64,000 bases of DNA from Cristatella mucedo (GCA_009760855.2 WPIO01000163.1:222001-286000); one strand, 5' to 3'. Numbered from the stretch's first letter, positions 1 to 12,395 are shown. The notes: generated by a model from the letters alone, not told the origin. Program-made: numbers and translations.

Positions 1-2
1 AA

Positions 3-1894
3 GACAAACTTGCACACAATAAGAAGTCAAATTTGGAGAGATACTTCACTACAAAACATACCCGATTTACTGCTAAATATACAACAGGCAACGCACGGAA
101 AAAGCTGTTAAAGAGCTTAAAAAACAACAGTCGAGTTCTATGCTAACTAACTGGGCGCAATCTTCAAATAATGTAAATCTGGCAAGCTTCGCGATATCAC
201 TACAAATTGCAAAAAGAGGGAAACCATTTACAGATGGTGAGTACGTCAGAGATCGTTTCATACGTGGAGCGGAAGAATTGTTTCGTGATTTCAAAAACAA
301 AACCGAAATCATGAAGAAAATCAAAGATTTGCCATTATTTGCTAAAACAGTACAAGATAGAACTTCTGAAATGTCTTAAAATGTAACACACGTGCACGTG
401 GAAAACATTCAACTGGCTTCTGCTTTATCCCTTGATATGGATGAGTCTTGTGACATAAAAGACACGGCAAAATTACCCTTTTCGTCAGGTATATGTCGTC
501 CCAAGGTCCAAAAGAAGAACTGCTAGGATTGCTGCCGCTCTCAGGGCAAACTCGTGGAGAAGATATAGAAAATGCTGTTCAAAAATGCCTGGAAGACTAT
601 GAAATTGATGCAATTGATATAAATAAAATCGTTTCCATAGCAACTGGTGGAGCCAGAAGTATGACAGCAATACATAATGGGGTAACAACGACTCTTCAGC
701 AAAAAATAAACCACGAAATTTTAATGTTTCACTGCAAAATTCATTAAGAGGCGCTTTGTGCCCAAACATTTCCGACCGAAATGGTTGAGGTCATGATCTT
801 TGTTATTAAGATCATTAACAGCATTTTGGCAAAAGCACTCTACCATCGCCAGTTTAAGGAATTTCATGAAGAAATAGAAAGCCAGTATTCTGACCTACTT
901 CTGCACAATAAAGTGCGATAGCTTTCCAGAGGTAACGTTTTGAAACGTTTTGCTTCTTGCTTGAGTGAAATAAAAATATTCTTCAATGAAAAAGGCATCG
1001 TCCATCCCGAATTCAAAGAAGTCAAATGGCTGCAAAAATTCAACTTCATGGTGGATATCACAAACAAACTAAATGAGCTAAATGTAAAATTGCAAGGAAA
1101 AGGAAACCCGGCCTATGCTTTGCTTAAAGAAGTGGTTTGTTTCGAAAATAAATTACTTCTTTTTTGTCGAAGACATGGAGAGCGGTAAATTACTTCATTT
1201 TGAAAATCTGAAGCAAAATCGCGATGAAACCAATGCAAGTATTGACACGAATTACTTCAGCATTACTGTGAAGGATGGATTCGCTGAGAGATTTGAGCAA
1301 TTTAAAACAAACGCAAGTATTCTGGCGTTCATAGTAAATCCTCTCAACACAAATACAAATGAGATCAACATTGTTATGCATGTTGACACTGTGCATGCTG
1401 CCACTAACCACATTTGCATGCTGACCCTGTGCATGTCGCCCCTAACCATGTTATTCATTTTGTTTGTTTTTCAAGCATGATTCTACTTACCATTCAATTG
1501 CATTTCCCTTTGCAGCAAATGTAAAGTGCCTAGAAAGAGATTAAAAGTTCTCTGAGGGCGCTTTATCAAGTACATTATTATTATTATTATTGAGCCATTT
1601 GGAATTGATGCTGGTTCGCTTCAAATGAAATTGCTGGATTTGAAAACCAAACATTTGTGGAGTGGTAAGTTCACAGAACTCAAGAGCAAGTTAGAAGAGT
1701 TGGAGGTCCAGAAAAGCATGCACGTTACGCTGCACAAGTGGACAGCTGTAAAAGAAATTCCGCGAGTTGAGGCACTCACATTTGACGCATGGAATAGTCT
1801 TCCAGAATGCTACAGTGAGGTGAAGAAGTTGATATTTGGAGTGCTGACGATCTTCGGTCAACATATTCGTGCGAGCAAGCGTTCTCTTGCATGA
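3..1894 (+). pseudogene. hAT transposase remnant (GTF2IRD2/ZBED5-like), broken
   Basis: Pieces of one protein can be followed across all three frames. Near 3-125 there is an N-terminal stretch with NLERYFTTKH. Near 140-380 follows SFAISLQIAKRGKPFTDGEY. Near 430 comes [11 protein letters not shown], equivalent to the conserved LDES(C/T)D catalytic-core motif. Near 500-750 there is a block ending ILMFHCKIH. Near 940-1150 is [13 protein letters not shown], typical of domesticated and free hAT proteins. The C-terminal dimerisation part resumes at about 1592 after an inserted LINE tail and includes FGVLTIFG near 1840. At least five frame changes or stops break it, so it cannot encode a working transposase. 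Confidence 0.85.
1374..1591 (+). mobile_element. LINE-A 3' fragment inside the hAT element
   Basis: This is the 3' untranslated end of LINE-A, from the TGACACTGTGCATGCTGCC region through the AGAGATT...TCTCTGAGGGCGC hairpin to an (ATT)n tail. It splits the transposase pseudogene between the FIVNPLN and EPFGIDAG segments, so it landed after the transposon did. A target duplication is not clear. Confidence 0.85.
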
Positions 1895-2337
1895 ATATAA
1901 TAAAAAGTAAAGTGAGAAGCCAAATAACAAATAAAAATCTAGAAGAGTGCTTGAAACTGAAAACAACAAGTTATGAGCCAGATTTAACCAAACTTCCAAA
2001 AGGCATGCAAGGCCAATGCTCCCATTGATGTAAGTATTGTAAATATCTATTATTCAATAATTATAGTTATATTATTTTAATCCTAATTTTATTATTCTAG
2101 CAGAACTAGCTTAAATACTTTAATGTGTTTTGTGCGAAACATTTGTATCTTTTTAAATGAATAAATACTATTTCATATTTAAAGCTGTTTATTTTAAATC
2201 AAAAATCAAATTTATATACCTAATCCTAATCAAATACCATAATATTGAAGTAAAAATGTTAGTGGCTCTTTAAAAACTGGGAAATTTTGTAAACGGTAAC
2301 TTTTGGCTCTTCCGTCTCAAAAGGTTGCCGACCCCTG

Positions 2338-2721
2338 GCTTAGTTTAACCTCACAGTCGCACTAGAAATCAGCACGAGCCCGGTGGTGTGCACACTCCCC
2401 CCCCCCCCGTAAGAAAAGCAAGCATGATGCCCGTGTGTAGATGTACATGTCGTGCACGTGCACCCGCTCATGCGCTCGCTCTGCAAGAGAGTGAAGCGAC
2501 TGCAGTGCAACTTTACCACCAATTTGATCAGTTCGATCGTTCCGGTGGTCCTTTGGTTGACAGCAAAAAAAGTGCACAGCTCCTGCGACGTTATATGCGA
2601 CGCCGGCTCACTAAAAATACGGACGAATAACGAAATGGGTATGCCGCCGAGAAATATCATGGAAGTGCTTACACAAATGGCTAAGACGATGCTAAGTTTT
2701 CTAAGAGATATGGAGAGTTAT
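2338..2721. other. No gene recognised; contains a poly-C run
   Basis: Between the hAT end and the next LINE piece I see no recognisable coding sequence. There is a run of 12 C near 2397-2408. Short open frames occur on both strands but none resembles a known family. Confidence 0.5.
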
Positions 2722-3078
2722 TCTTAGTTCGTATGCTCCCAAAGCGTGAAACTCCCTCCCGACCTGCGTCAGAACATCCCCTGACCTGACCACATTTAAA
2801 AGGAACTTAAAAACACACCTATTTAGGACAGCATTAAGTGGGTCCTTGTGATTCGTCCTTCACGTGCTTATGCGTGCTGACACTGTGCATGCTGCCACTA
2901 ACCACATTTGCATGCTGATCCTGTGCATGTCACCCCTAACCATGTTATTCATTTTGTTTGTTTTTCAAGCATGATTTTACTTACCATTCAATTGCATTTC
3001 CCTTTGCAGCAAATGTAAAGCGCCTAGAAAGAGATTAAGTTCTCTGAGGGCGCTTTATCAAGTACATTATTATTATTA
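2722..3078 (+). mobile_element. LINE-A 3' fragment
   Basis: It starts in the last codons of the reverse transcriptase ORF (TATGCTCCCAAAGC, corresponding to [10 protein letters not shown]) and runs through the 3' UTR to the hairpin and ATT tail. It is a 5'-truncated copy, as is usual for target-primed reverse transcription. Confidence 0.88.
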
Positions 3079-4318
3079 CTCCGCCGTTCGCATCGAGGCG
3101 ATGCCGTTAAAGCTGCCTAAATTCGCCATCGACAAGCATGCATCTTAAGTAAATTCGCTTTGACACACTCAATGGACGATGATTGCAGTCGGGCTTCTTA
3201 AGAAAGCTAAGTCATTTACTGCATGTTCGGCGGCGTTTCCTACAACGTCAGAATCTTCAGGGCTGTCTGGTATATTCAGGGTTGTAATACGTGGTGTCGA
3301 AAATGTCACAAAATTGCTGAGGCGCTATGATGGCACTCATCTTGCAGTAGCCTCATTTCGCGTGACTTTGTGGGTGAGCAAATGATCTGAAACGTTGCTG
3401 TCTGTATTTTCGCGATTAAGGCATGTACAGATCGTTGATATAAAGAGCCTGAAAGTGGATACGCCTACCTGCTCTGTTAAACTTCGGGATTCCGAAAAAT
3501 CTACTGCCGAACTTATGCAAAATAAGAATCAGTGCTTAACCGAACTCAAGCGAATAGCGAAGCAGTTTTTGTTGAAGTTACAAAGCAATTACAAAGAAAT
3601 GGCGAACTAATGCACGTACGAAGAGCATAAACGAAGCGCCCAAGACGAAAATAACTGGTCTCGACCCCGTGACCTCACTGACCCCGTGACCTATGCCTTC
3701 GCTGCCTGCTGGAGGACAGCCCTGCCGCTAATCGGCCAATCCTGCGGAGCAGTTTAGGCCGTAGCCAATGTTCTGCTCGACTGCAAATCTGGCTTAGCCG
3801 GAAATCGCGGCGCCAGCGCCGTAGCTTGCAAACCGCAGTTGTGTGAACTTCGGTATGCTGCGTTCATACTAAACAGTTCGCATGACAGCACTGGAAGCTG
3901 GACGGCTACTCGAAGTAGTTGCGCTGGTGCTTTCGTTCGTACGTTCACCGTAACAAGTGCTGAGTTCGTGGCTATAGTTGAGGAGCAACTGCAGCGAGTT
4001 TGCATTCGGAAACCCCTCGGGAAAAAAACCAGCCGCCCCACTGGCCAGGATACTCGTGGCGGCTCGTGGCGATTCTCCAGCATGCCTGAAACTGGGATGG
4101 ATATACCGGTGGAAGTCAGACGACTGTTCTGGGGCGCCCAAGTAGGCAGCTCATCCGCTATAGTACGCTGGTAGCCGACACCTCGGACTCTGTCCGGTAG
4201 GACATCGGCGTTGGAGCTTGGTTGTTAGCTAACCTACTTATACGGACGCTAACTGATATGGACACTAACTGAGCGGCAACAGGGTCGTAAACCGGAGACC
4301 GTGCACCAAGCAGCTGGG

Positions 4319-4349
<31 letters not shown>

Positions 4350-4487
4350 GCATCCATAGATATTGTTACAGCGCCAGCTACCACACAGAGACATTCGATG
4401 GCTCTCCGGGCCTTTAGTCATTGCCCGAAAGGGCCAAACTCGTGCTGCGGCTCCTCAAGCCTTCAGGCGTTACCCGTTACTACGACG
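3079..4487. other. No gene recognised
   Basis: No family is recognised in this stretch. Open frames of 68-111 codons overlap on both strands near 3180-3610 and 3750-4170 without a known motif. A short tandem copy of CTGACCCCGTGACCT occurs near 3660-3692. Some of it may be old retroelement sequence, but I cannot show that. Confidence 0.4.
4317..4346. repeat. (GA)n microsatellite
   Basis: About 15 uninterrupted GA units. Confidence 0.95.
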
Positions 4488-4719
4488 GTCGTCGTAACGT
4501 GAAGGGGGAACAATCAGCTGTACACTGAGCATCCTACACGTGATGGTAACATCGACGAGCAAGTCGCGTCATCCCTTAGAAGTTGAACCCGAAACATCTA
4601 AAGCAGGTAAAAGGAAGAGTAACGCGGCAATTCGGCACACGTTTTAACGCACAAAGATACCGATAGCTGGGGATCGAACACCCGGGACAGAGGGTGAAGG
4701 ACCGACACTAAAATTCACG

Positions 4720-6720
4720 ACCCAGGTGCAATAAACGACGTTATTTCTGAAAATGATCTCGAGCTGCTCGCCGTGACTGAAACTTGGCTAAAATCGGTAA
4801 ACTGCCCGACAATTAAAGGCGCTACCCCGATTGGTTTCTCATTCTTTCGGGCCCCTAAATCAATCAAAACTGGAGGTGGATTTGCTGATATCGCGAACTC
4901 GAAGTTAAGCTTCGAGCACTTTGGAGTACCCTCGAAGCAGTCTTTTGAATCGACTGTCTTGATTTTTCCCGAAAACAAGCTACCGATGGTGGCAATAGTC
5001 TATGGCCCACCAGGTACCAAATTCTGCTTTATCTCATATTTCTCCCCTCTCATTTAGATTCTGCGTGCGAGAAATTGATTCTTCCTCGCTATGGGTGGTT
5101 TCAACATTCACTTTGGTAACTTATCTGACGTCTCCAGCACTGTCTTTCATGCATTGACTGACTCATCGTCTCTTGTGGCTCACGTGCATGGCCCTACTCA
5201 CATCAAGGGTCACACACTTGACCAAATTTTCTCATACAACTGCACTTTGTCATCACCAGTTATTACCAAATCCTGCTTATCTGACCACATGCAGACCTCT
5301 TTCAGTCTACAATGTGCGCCCTCCTCCTTCTCTAAAATCGCATGTGAATCGCGAAACCTCAAGACCCCTGACATCGATGCTTTCCGTGCGAGAATATCTG
5401 CCTCGCCTCTTCTGCTCAGTCCCCCTTCCGATCTGTCATCATTGGTAGATAGCAACAACACGACACTAGCTGACACGCTCGACGAGTTGGTACCTCTGAC
5501 TAGGCCACAGTGAGCCTTCGTGCGGACGGCCTATGATTTACCACAGACATTAAACTAGCCAGGTCTACTAAGCGCAAGCTTAAAAAAATCATACGAAAGA
5601 TCAGGACTGACTGTCCATCGACAGGCACACGATGACTACTGTAGGTCGTACCAATCGATCCTAGCAAAGGCCAAGTCTAGCTTCTATGAAAACATTGTTG
5701 AATCACAGATGTACAATCCAAAAATTATGATGTCGGCGATAGACCATCTCCTCAACCGCTCCCAGGTTGGCTCCTTACCGGAGGATCAATGCGACGATTT
5801 AGCTGGTCGCTTCTCTAGCTTCTTTGTCCAGAAGATAGACAAGATCAGGGAGTCTATCCCTGCGATGGCAGCATACCCTAGAAGGCTGCCCCTCGATTTC
5901 TTGCAGCACCTCAGTGTCTACATTCAAGCAGGACACTAGTGATCTCGTCCTGAAGTTCATATTCCAACCAAAGAAGACAAGTTTTTTGGACCCTATTCCT
6001 ACTGTGCTGCTCCGACGTTGCATTGATCTGCTGTTGCCATGCATAACTGATATCATAAATGTATTATTAGCCTCACGTTATGTCCCAGCACGTTTCAAAA
6101 AGCTGTAGTCAAGCCACTACTCAAAAAAGCGGCACTAGACTAAGAGAACTTGAGCAACTACCGCCCAGTCTCCCTTCTACCATTCCTACCAAAGACACTG
6201 AAACAAGTCGTGGCAGACCAGCTGAAATCATATACTGAAACTTCAAACCTTGCTAGTGAGTTCCAGTCTGGCTTTAGGAGTTAATTTTTCTTGAGTTCAT
6301 CGCTCCACAGAGTCAGCATTGCTTCCGGTGTACAGCGATCTACTTAGGAATTCAGACATGGGTAGAGTATCTCTGATTGCCTTGCTCGATCTTTTGGCAG
6401 CTTTTGATACTATCGATTACCAAGTTCTTCTTGAGCGCCTCTCATCTCGCCTGGGCATCTCTGGCACTGCTCAGCAATGGTACAGGTCCTATCTCAGTGG
6501 AAGACTTCAGTATTGATGTGAATGGACAAAGATCATCCAAGGTACCTTTAAAATATGGGGGTGCCTCAGGGCTCAGTGCTAGGTCTGTTTCTTTTCACGG
6601 TTTATATTCTCCCTCTTGCCGATGTGATTGCCAAGCACAATCTAGGCTTTCACTTCTATGCGGATGACATTCAGTTGTACCTTTGCTTTGATCCCTCCCA
6701 GTCTTCGAGCACGTAAAATT
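4720..6720 (+). pseudogene. LINE-A ORF2 remnant: endonuclease and reverse transcriptase
   Basis: The endonuclease part shows AVTETWLKS near 4770, then GGFNIHFG near 5093 (the usual GDFNIH motif with D changed to G) and HGPTHIKGHTLDQIFS near 5190, followed by SDHMQTSFSL near 5280. The RT part shows NYRPVSLLPFLPK near 6158, HRSTESALL near 6303, LLDLLAAFDTIDY near 6384, WYRSYLSGR near 6479, QGSVLG near 6566, and the catalytic [12 protein letters not shown] near 6650. Several frame changes and stops interrupt the protein. The motif set and order are those of the L2/CR1 group. Confidence 0.88.
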
Positions 6721-6842
6721 CTCTCAGTTCCCTTGCTGCATTTGTTGATGACATCCGCACATGGATGGCAGCAAGTTTTCTTAGATTAATGATTATAAAA
6801 CTAACTTACTAATTATGGGCAAACCAAGTGTGATTCAGAAAT

Positions 6843-7470
6843 CGTAATAATAATAATAATAATGCACTTGATAAAGCGCCCTCAGAGAACTCAATCTCTC
6901 TCTAGGAGTTGTACATTTGCTGCAAAGGGAAATGCAATTGAATGGTGAGTAATATCATGCTTGATAAACAAATAAAATGAATAACATGGTTAGGGGTGAC
7001 ATGCACAGGGTCAGCATGCAAATGAGGTCAGTTGCAGCATGCATAGTGTCAGCACGCATGAGCACATGAAGGACGAATCACAGGGACCCACTAAATGCTC
7101 TCCTAAATAGGTGTGCTTTAAAGTTCTTTTTAAATGTGGTCAGGTCAGGGGATTTTCTGACACAAGTTGGGAGAGAAAGTTCCAGGCTTTGGGAGCATAC
7201 GAACTAAATGCATGGTCTCCGAAGAATTTGAGGTTTGTATGAGGTAATTGTAGACTGTTGGATTCCGAAAAGCGGGTGGTAAGATGCTTGGCCTGATGGG
7301 GGAGTATATCTGAGAGATAGGCTGGAGCCAAAGAATGAAGTGACCTAAAATTGAGCGACATAATCTTGAAGTCAATCCGTTGCTTGACTGGTAGTCAGTG
7401 CTGGTCGGCGAGAAGTGTTGTGATGTGGCAACTGCGACGCTCACGACAAACAAGCCTAGCTGCGGAGTTT
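6843..7470 (-). mobile_element. LINE-A 3' half, antisense, nested in the larger copy
   Basis: Reading on the minus strand, it carries the C-terminal RT region ([10 protein letters not shown], then [30 protein letters not shown]) and the 3' UTR, ending at (ATT)n near 6843. It interrupts the sense copy between GTGATTCAGAAATC and ACGCTCAAAATCGG, which are continuous in other copies, so it is the later insertion. Confidence 0.88.
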
Positions 7471-8276
7471 GTGAAGGCTAACGCTCAAAATCGGCTCTGC
7501 CAGCATACCTTCTGTTGAATCTGCAGGAAATCTAGGAGTCATGTTCAAAGTGATCTTTCGTTAGACAACCACATCTACACAACAATCAAGTCTGCCTACT
7601 TTCAGCTACCTAGTATTGCTAAAATTTGAGCTTGTTTAGATAGGGATACCACATCTAAGTTGGTTCATGCATTTGTGATATCCCGTCTTGACTTCTGTAA
7701 CTCATTGCTACCTGGTCTACCGGCATGTGCAATCAGGCACTTACAGCTGTAGCAAAACTCTGCAGGTAGGCTCGTCTGTCGTGAGCGTCGCAGTTGCCAC
7801 ATCAAGCCACTTCTCGCCGGCCTGTACTGGCTACCAGTCAAGCAACGGATCGACTATAAAGCTTTGTCGCTAACTTTTAGGTCCTTCATTCTTTGGCTCC
7901 AGTCCACCTATCTACTGATCTACTCCCTCACCAGGCCAAGCATTGTACCACCCGCTTTTCAGAAACTAACCGTTTACCTATACTTCGTACATACCTCAAA
8001 TCCTTTGGGGACCGTACACTTAGTTCGTATGCTCCCAAAGCCAGAACTCGCTCCCGACTGGCTTCGCGGCATCAATTGACTTGACCATATTTGAAAAGAA
8101 ATTAAAAACACACCTATGTATGACTAAATTTAGTGTTAATTTAGAATTTTAGTTTTACGATACCACTTACCATTTGATCGTACTTCCTTTGCAGCAAATG
8201 TAAAGCGCCTAGAAAGAGATTGAGTTCTCTGAGGACGCTTTATCAAGTGTATTAATATTACTATATTATTATTACA

Positions 8277-8280
8277 CACA

Positions 8281-8379
<99 letters not shown>

Positions 8380-8412
8380 ACTCTCTCTCACTCTCTCTCC
8401 CTCTCTCTCTTT
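8277..8412. repeat. (CT)n microsatellite
   Basis: A CT run of about 115 bp followed by slightly interrupted CT-rich sequence, directly after the LINE-A tail. Open frames in it are artefacts of the repeat. Confidence 0.95.
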
Positions 8413-9239
8413 CTCCACCCTCTGTCTCTCCAGCCTGTGGCTTTGACCATATTGTGGGCCAGTTGATTTGCCAGCCAGGCACGTTAACGTGTCACGAATC
8501 TCTGAGTTTGGCACGAGTGAACTGCGGAACGCTATTAGGCACCATCTCTTCTTGCCTCACGAGTTATGAGAATACCATAAGTCAAGGACTTGGACGACGT
8601 CCTTGGTATAGCCTGCAGAGGCTAGCTCTATAGTGGTCCATTTCCTAAAATGATTGACATACAGCCGCTCCGTCGAAATGATTCAAGATGAACCAGATTT
8701 GGTACTCATATCTTTAGACTGCATGCACTGTTGAGTTTAAAGGTGAGTTTTCACTCCGATTCTCTGTGCATTGCTTCTTTTCCACCCATTACTTGTTCCC
8801 CTGAATGACACCAAATCCCCTAAAACCACGCCTTTTGTTACTCAGCTCTCTGAGCTTTGAACTTACTATCGACTGACATCACGTCATCTCCTGCTTTATG
8901 AAGATTAAAATGAAGCGTAAAACATAACTGCTTTCACGCTGCCTTTGCTCTCTCCAAATACATTGTCCTTTCATATGGTTGGGTGTCCTGAAACTGTGTC
9001 AGTCGTTACTCAGTGCAACTGTGGCATTTTTTTGTTCAGCACCCCAGTGGGCCTGTCTTTTGTCCTGTTTTGCTTTGCTTGCCGTCACAAGTTTGAGTAA
9101 GTGGCAGTAACCGGACGTCTCACTAACCAGCGGCCTCGAGTCATCTGTCTGCTTATCTTAGCATGATAGTTGACTGGTTTTCATATTTGCCAAAGCAGGA
9201 CTTCTTGCTTTTAATCAGCGTTCTTTTAATTAATTGCTT
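8413..9239. other. No feature recognised
   Basis: Moderately AT-rich sequence with no long open frame and no repeat family that I recognise. Confidence 0.4.
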
Positions 9240-9945
9240 CTCTTGCAGTGAATGGTTAAATGCTTGAATGCAATGTAATTTATCTCCGTCTGTAACTCCA
9301 CAAAGTCATAAAGACCATGTGGGTGTTACGCAGGAGAGTTTTTTATAGCACACTCACAGCCTAAGCGGCTTTCGGTACGCATTCAGTAGCCAACAGACTT
9401 CGTCTCACGCAACAAAGAGAAAGTGGGAAGCATAGCAGAGTCATGAGAGCAGTTGAGGTAGTGAGTAGCATAGAAGTAGCAGCTCAGGACCACTGAAAAG
9501 GATGTGCCATAGTCAGCAGCAGGACAGTAGTTGTCGTTGCGTAAGAATTGTGGAAGCAAGTTCCACAGGCTAGGACCTGCAGAGCTAAAGCTTCTGTCAC
9601 CAACTGTCTTTAAGCGGAGGAATGGAACAGCAAATTAATTGTCCACACAGGACCTGAGGGCGCGAACAGGCTGAAACTGATGCAGCAGTCCAGCTAGGTA
9701 CGAAGGAGCCAAGCCGTGGCGGGCCTTGTGGGTCAGCGTAAGAACTTGGCTCTGTATCCGATGCTCAACCGGCAACCATCCTAGCTCTTTCAGCAAAGGA
9801 GATACGTGCTCAAACCACTGGGACTTGAAGACTAGCCTTGCAGCCATGTTCATAGTCCGCTGCAGTGGCCTAATAGCTTTCTTAGGTAGCCCAGCCAAAA
9901 GGGAATTACAATAATCAAGCCGAGACAGAACTATGGAGATTAGTT
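9240..9945 (-). mobile_element. LINE-B 3' half, antisense
   Basis: On the minus strand 9945-9635 encodes a second L2/CR1-type RT C-terminus: SRLDYCNSLLAGLPKKAI, then LKELGWLPVEHRI and HGLAPSYLAGLL. The 3' region that follows contains a TGCTGACTATGGCACATCC segment also found at 36430-36715 and 44540-44700, and in part at 26515-26705 and 17814-17905. The protein differs clearly from LINE-A, so it is a separate family. Confidence 0.82.
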
Positions 9946-10604
9946 ATCTTCGGGTACTGAAGGAAAGGCTGATTACTTGTGTTGCATTGAAGGTCTAGAA
10001 GGAGATGCATTTCCCTAATTGAGCAATATAAATATCCTCTTATTATTAGTATTAAAAAAATTGTTATTACATTAGCTGCAAGTTGCCACCAGGTCCTCCA
10101 TATTGGTCATTTGGCTAATCCAGTAGACCGAGGCTTTAGTAGACCAAGAGTTTATTGACCATGCCAAAGTGACCTTTCATGAAGGCCCTGCAAAGTCAGT
10201 TGGCAAAGTGACAGAGGAATGAAGGCTAGTCGCTTTTAAAGATTGGGCTGCTGAATTTCAAGAATCGCACCGCACTTCATAGTGATGCCGAAAATGAGCA
10301 TCCGATGGCCAGCAAACGAGCGTCAGACGACGGCTGCTGCTCCGTCGGAGCAGGCAGCAGGCCTCGACGCAGACTTGAGGTCAAGGAGACGAGGCTTGAA
10401 GGTCAGCTCCGATCCCATTGCTCGTCGGCAGGAGGCTCTCGCTTATAATGGGTGCTGGCCGCGGTGCCCGATGACGAGCAAAAGCTCCTCGTGAGCTCTT
10501 CGCCTGCGAAGTGAGTTCGGGGTGAATGCTCGAGACTAGCTCCGCTCCGAGGCCAGGTTCACGCACTTCGTTGAAGTGGCACACAAGCAATTATGATTCA
10601 GTAA
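9946..10604. other. No feature recognised
   Basis: Contains an AT-rich patch and a GC-richer part near 10280-10600 with overlapping short open frames on both strands. No motif is recognised. Confidence 0.4.
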
Positions 10605-11440
10605 TTGGAAAGGCAGACGCTCAAAATTGGCTCTGCCAGCATATCTCATGTTGAATCTGCAAGTAATTTATGTGTCATGTTCCAAAGTGACCTTTCAGTA
10701 GACGACCACATCAGATCCACAGTCAAGTTTGCCCACTTTCACTTACATAAGATTGCTCAAATTGAGGCTTGTTTTGACAGGTATACCACATCTAAATTGG
10801 TACATGCATCCCGTCCTGACTTCTGTAACTCACTGCTTGCTAGTCTACCGGCATGTGCACTCACCCGCTTACAGGTGGTGCAAAACACCGCAGCTAGGCT
10901 TGTCTGTCGTGAGCGTCGCAGTTGCAACATCACACCACTTCTCGCCGACCTGTGCTGGCTCTCAGTTAAGCAACACATCGAATTCAAGGTTTTGTCACTC
11001 ACTGTACGGTCCTTCATTCTTTGGCTCCAGCCTATCTCTCAGATCTACTCACCCGCCAGGCTAAGCATCGTACCACCTGCTTTTCGGAATCGAACTGTTT
11101 ACCCGTACCTCGTGCAAATCTCAAATCCATTGGAGACCGTGCCTTTAGTTTCTATGCTCCTGAAGCCTGGAACTCGCTCCCGACTTGCGTCACGACATCT
11201 CCTGACTTGCGCAAATTTAAAAAGAATCCAAAAACGCACCTATTTATCATAGCATTTAGTGGATCCCTGTGATTTGTCCTTATGTGCTTATTCATGCTGC
11301 CACTAACCAAACTTGTATGCTGACCCTGTGCATGTCACCCTTAACCATGTTATTCTTGTTATTTATTGAGCATGCTACTACTAAGCCATTTGATTGTACT
11401 TTCTTTGCAGTAAATGTAAAGAGCCTAGAAAGAGATTGAG
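10605..11440 (+). mobile_element. LINE-A 3' third
   Basis: Starts at the ACGCTCAAAATTGGC segment and encodes [36 protein letters not shown] and a frame-shifted APEAWNSLPT region, followed by the 3' UTR. It stops inside the terminal hairpin (AGAAAGAGATTGAG) near 11440 and lacks the ATT tail. The reading frame is open for 215 codons at 10605-11252 but shifts near the end. Confidence 0.88.
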
Positions 11441-11574
11441 TTGCAAATTGTCAAACATGCAATGCTAAGCTTCTATAGTATTTCGGTAGAGGTTTGTGGC
11501 TACTTTCGACGATCGGCCACCCAAATATGTAACTGGGAAGACTTTAAAGGCAGAACTATACGGCATATTTTCTC

Positions 11575-11845
11575 TTTTCTTGGCACACGACAATGCCGAA
11601 CTGGGTTCAGAGGAAGTCTGATCTCATCTGGGCGTTACTGGCACTGCACTGTCGTGGTGTTGGTTCTAGTTCAGTGGGAGACTTCAGAACACTGATGTCA
11701 ATGGAATACAGTCAAACGGGAGCTTCTAAAATACGGGATACTCCAGGGCTCCGTGGTTAGTCTACCTTTACCCACAATTTAGGTTCTCCCTCTTGAGGAT
11801 GTACTAGCCAAGCGCTACGTAGGATTTCATTGTAAGTGTAGTTCG
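11575..11845 (+). mobile_element. LINE-A RT-core fragment
   Basis: Aligns base by base with the 6440-6665 part of the long copy: the CTGGCACTGC region, TCAGTGGGAGACTTCAG, and the TCCCTCTTGAGGATGT region before the YADD codons. Several indels. It continues at about 12100 after a foreign segment. Confidence 0.75.
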
Positions 11846-12099
11846 TATGTACGTGTGTATGTATGTATTTTATGCCGGCTCCTCTGATGAGCCTGTGATG
11901 TGACGTGGACACAGGCCAGTAACCTGCTGGTGGGGAGATGGTGGGCTGGGGTGTGGAGGAGCGGGGAGTCGTGTGAGAGCAGGGGTCGAGGGGAGCCGTA
12001 CGCTCTTGGGCTCCGTGCGTTGGGAATCAACTGTCGGTGTTGGGCATCGGCTGGCTCTCTGCTGTGCGACCAAACATCAGTAAGTAGAGGACATTCAGC
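11846..12099. other. Unrecognised insert splitting a LINE-A copy
   Basis: This segment separates two LINE-A blocks that are contiguous in the long copy, so it is probably an insertion of about 250 bp. It is G-rich in the middle. No terminal repeats or known family are recognised. Confidence 0.45.
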
Positions 12100-12395
12100 A
12101 GTTACTTTACTTTGAGCCCTCCCAGGCCTCCAGCACTTCAAAGTCTCTCAACTCGCTCGCCAGGTGGCTTCTGGCATTCTCGCTTGGATGGTAACGCACG
12201 TCCTCGAATTGAGCGGCGACGAAACCAACTTTCCAGTTAGGATCGAACCTGGTGCTACTCGGAAATTTGAAGACCCATTACTAAAAATGAACTTGGCCAG
12301 CATATGTCCTAAACAATCATGCACGAAACCCGCGTGTCCTGTTCAAATGTTACCTATCCTACTATTAACACATTAACTTCGCAGTCAAGTCTGGC
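12100..12395 (+). mobile_element. LINE-A fragment continuing after the insert
   Basis: Matches the post-YADD region of LINE-A (TTTGAGCCCTCCCAG, then AACCAACTTTCCAGTTA and AGTCAAGTCTGGCC). It is cut at its right end by the LTR element that begins near 12404. Confidence 0.7.

Larger units (their letters stand above)
1..2337 (+). mobile_element. Decayed hAT DNA transposon, left end outside window
   Basis: The element carries broken transposase coding sequence (see the pseudogene entry) and ends near 2308-2337 with a sequence whose reverse complement begins CAGGGGTCGGCAACC, the terminal inverted repeat form typical of Charlie-like hAT elements. The next eight bases, 2338-2345, would be the target-site copy, but the left end is outside the window so this cannot be tested. 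A LINE-A 3' fragment at 1374-1591 interrupts it. The 1920-2300 part is AT-rich and non-coding. The reading of hAT superfamily rests on both the protein pieces and the terminus. Confidence 0.85.
4488..8275 (+). mobile_element. LINE-A, longest copy (endonuclease, RT, 3' tail), split by an antisense copy
   Basis: An L2/CR1-type non-LTR retrotransposon in plus orientation. A 5' segment (4488-4716) is shared with 33757-34000. The apurinic-type endonuclease, the RT and the thumb/C-terminal region follow in order. An antisense LINE-A copy (about 6843-7470) interrupts it, and it resumes near 7480. It ends with the AGAGATTGAGTTCTCTGAGG hairpin and ATT-rich tail near 8275. Stops and frame changes occur throughout, so it is dead. 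It is useful as the reference for recognising the many shorter copies in the window. Confidence 0.85.
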
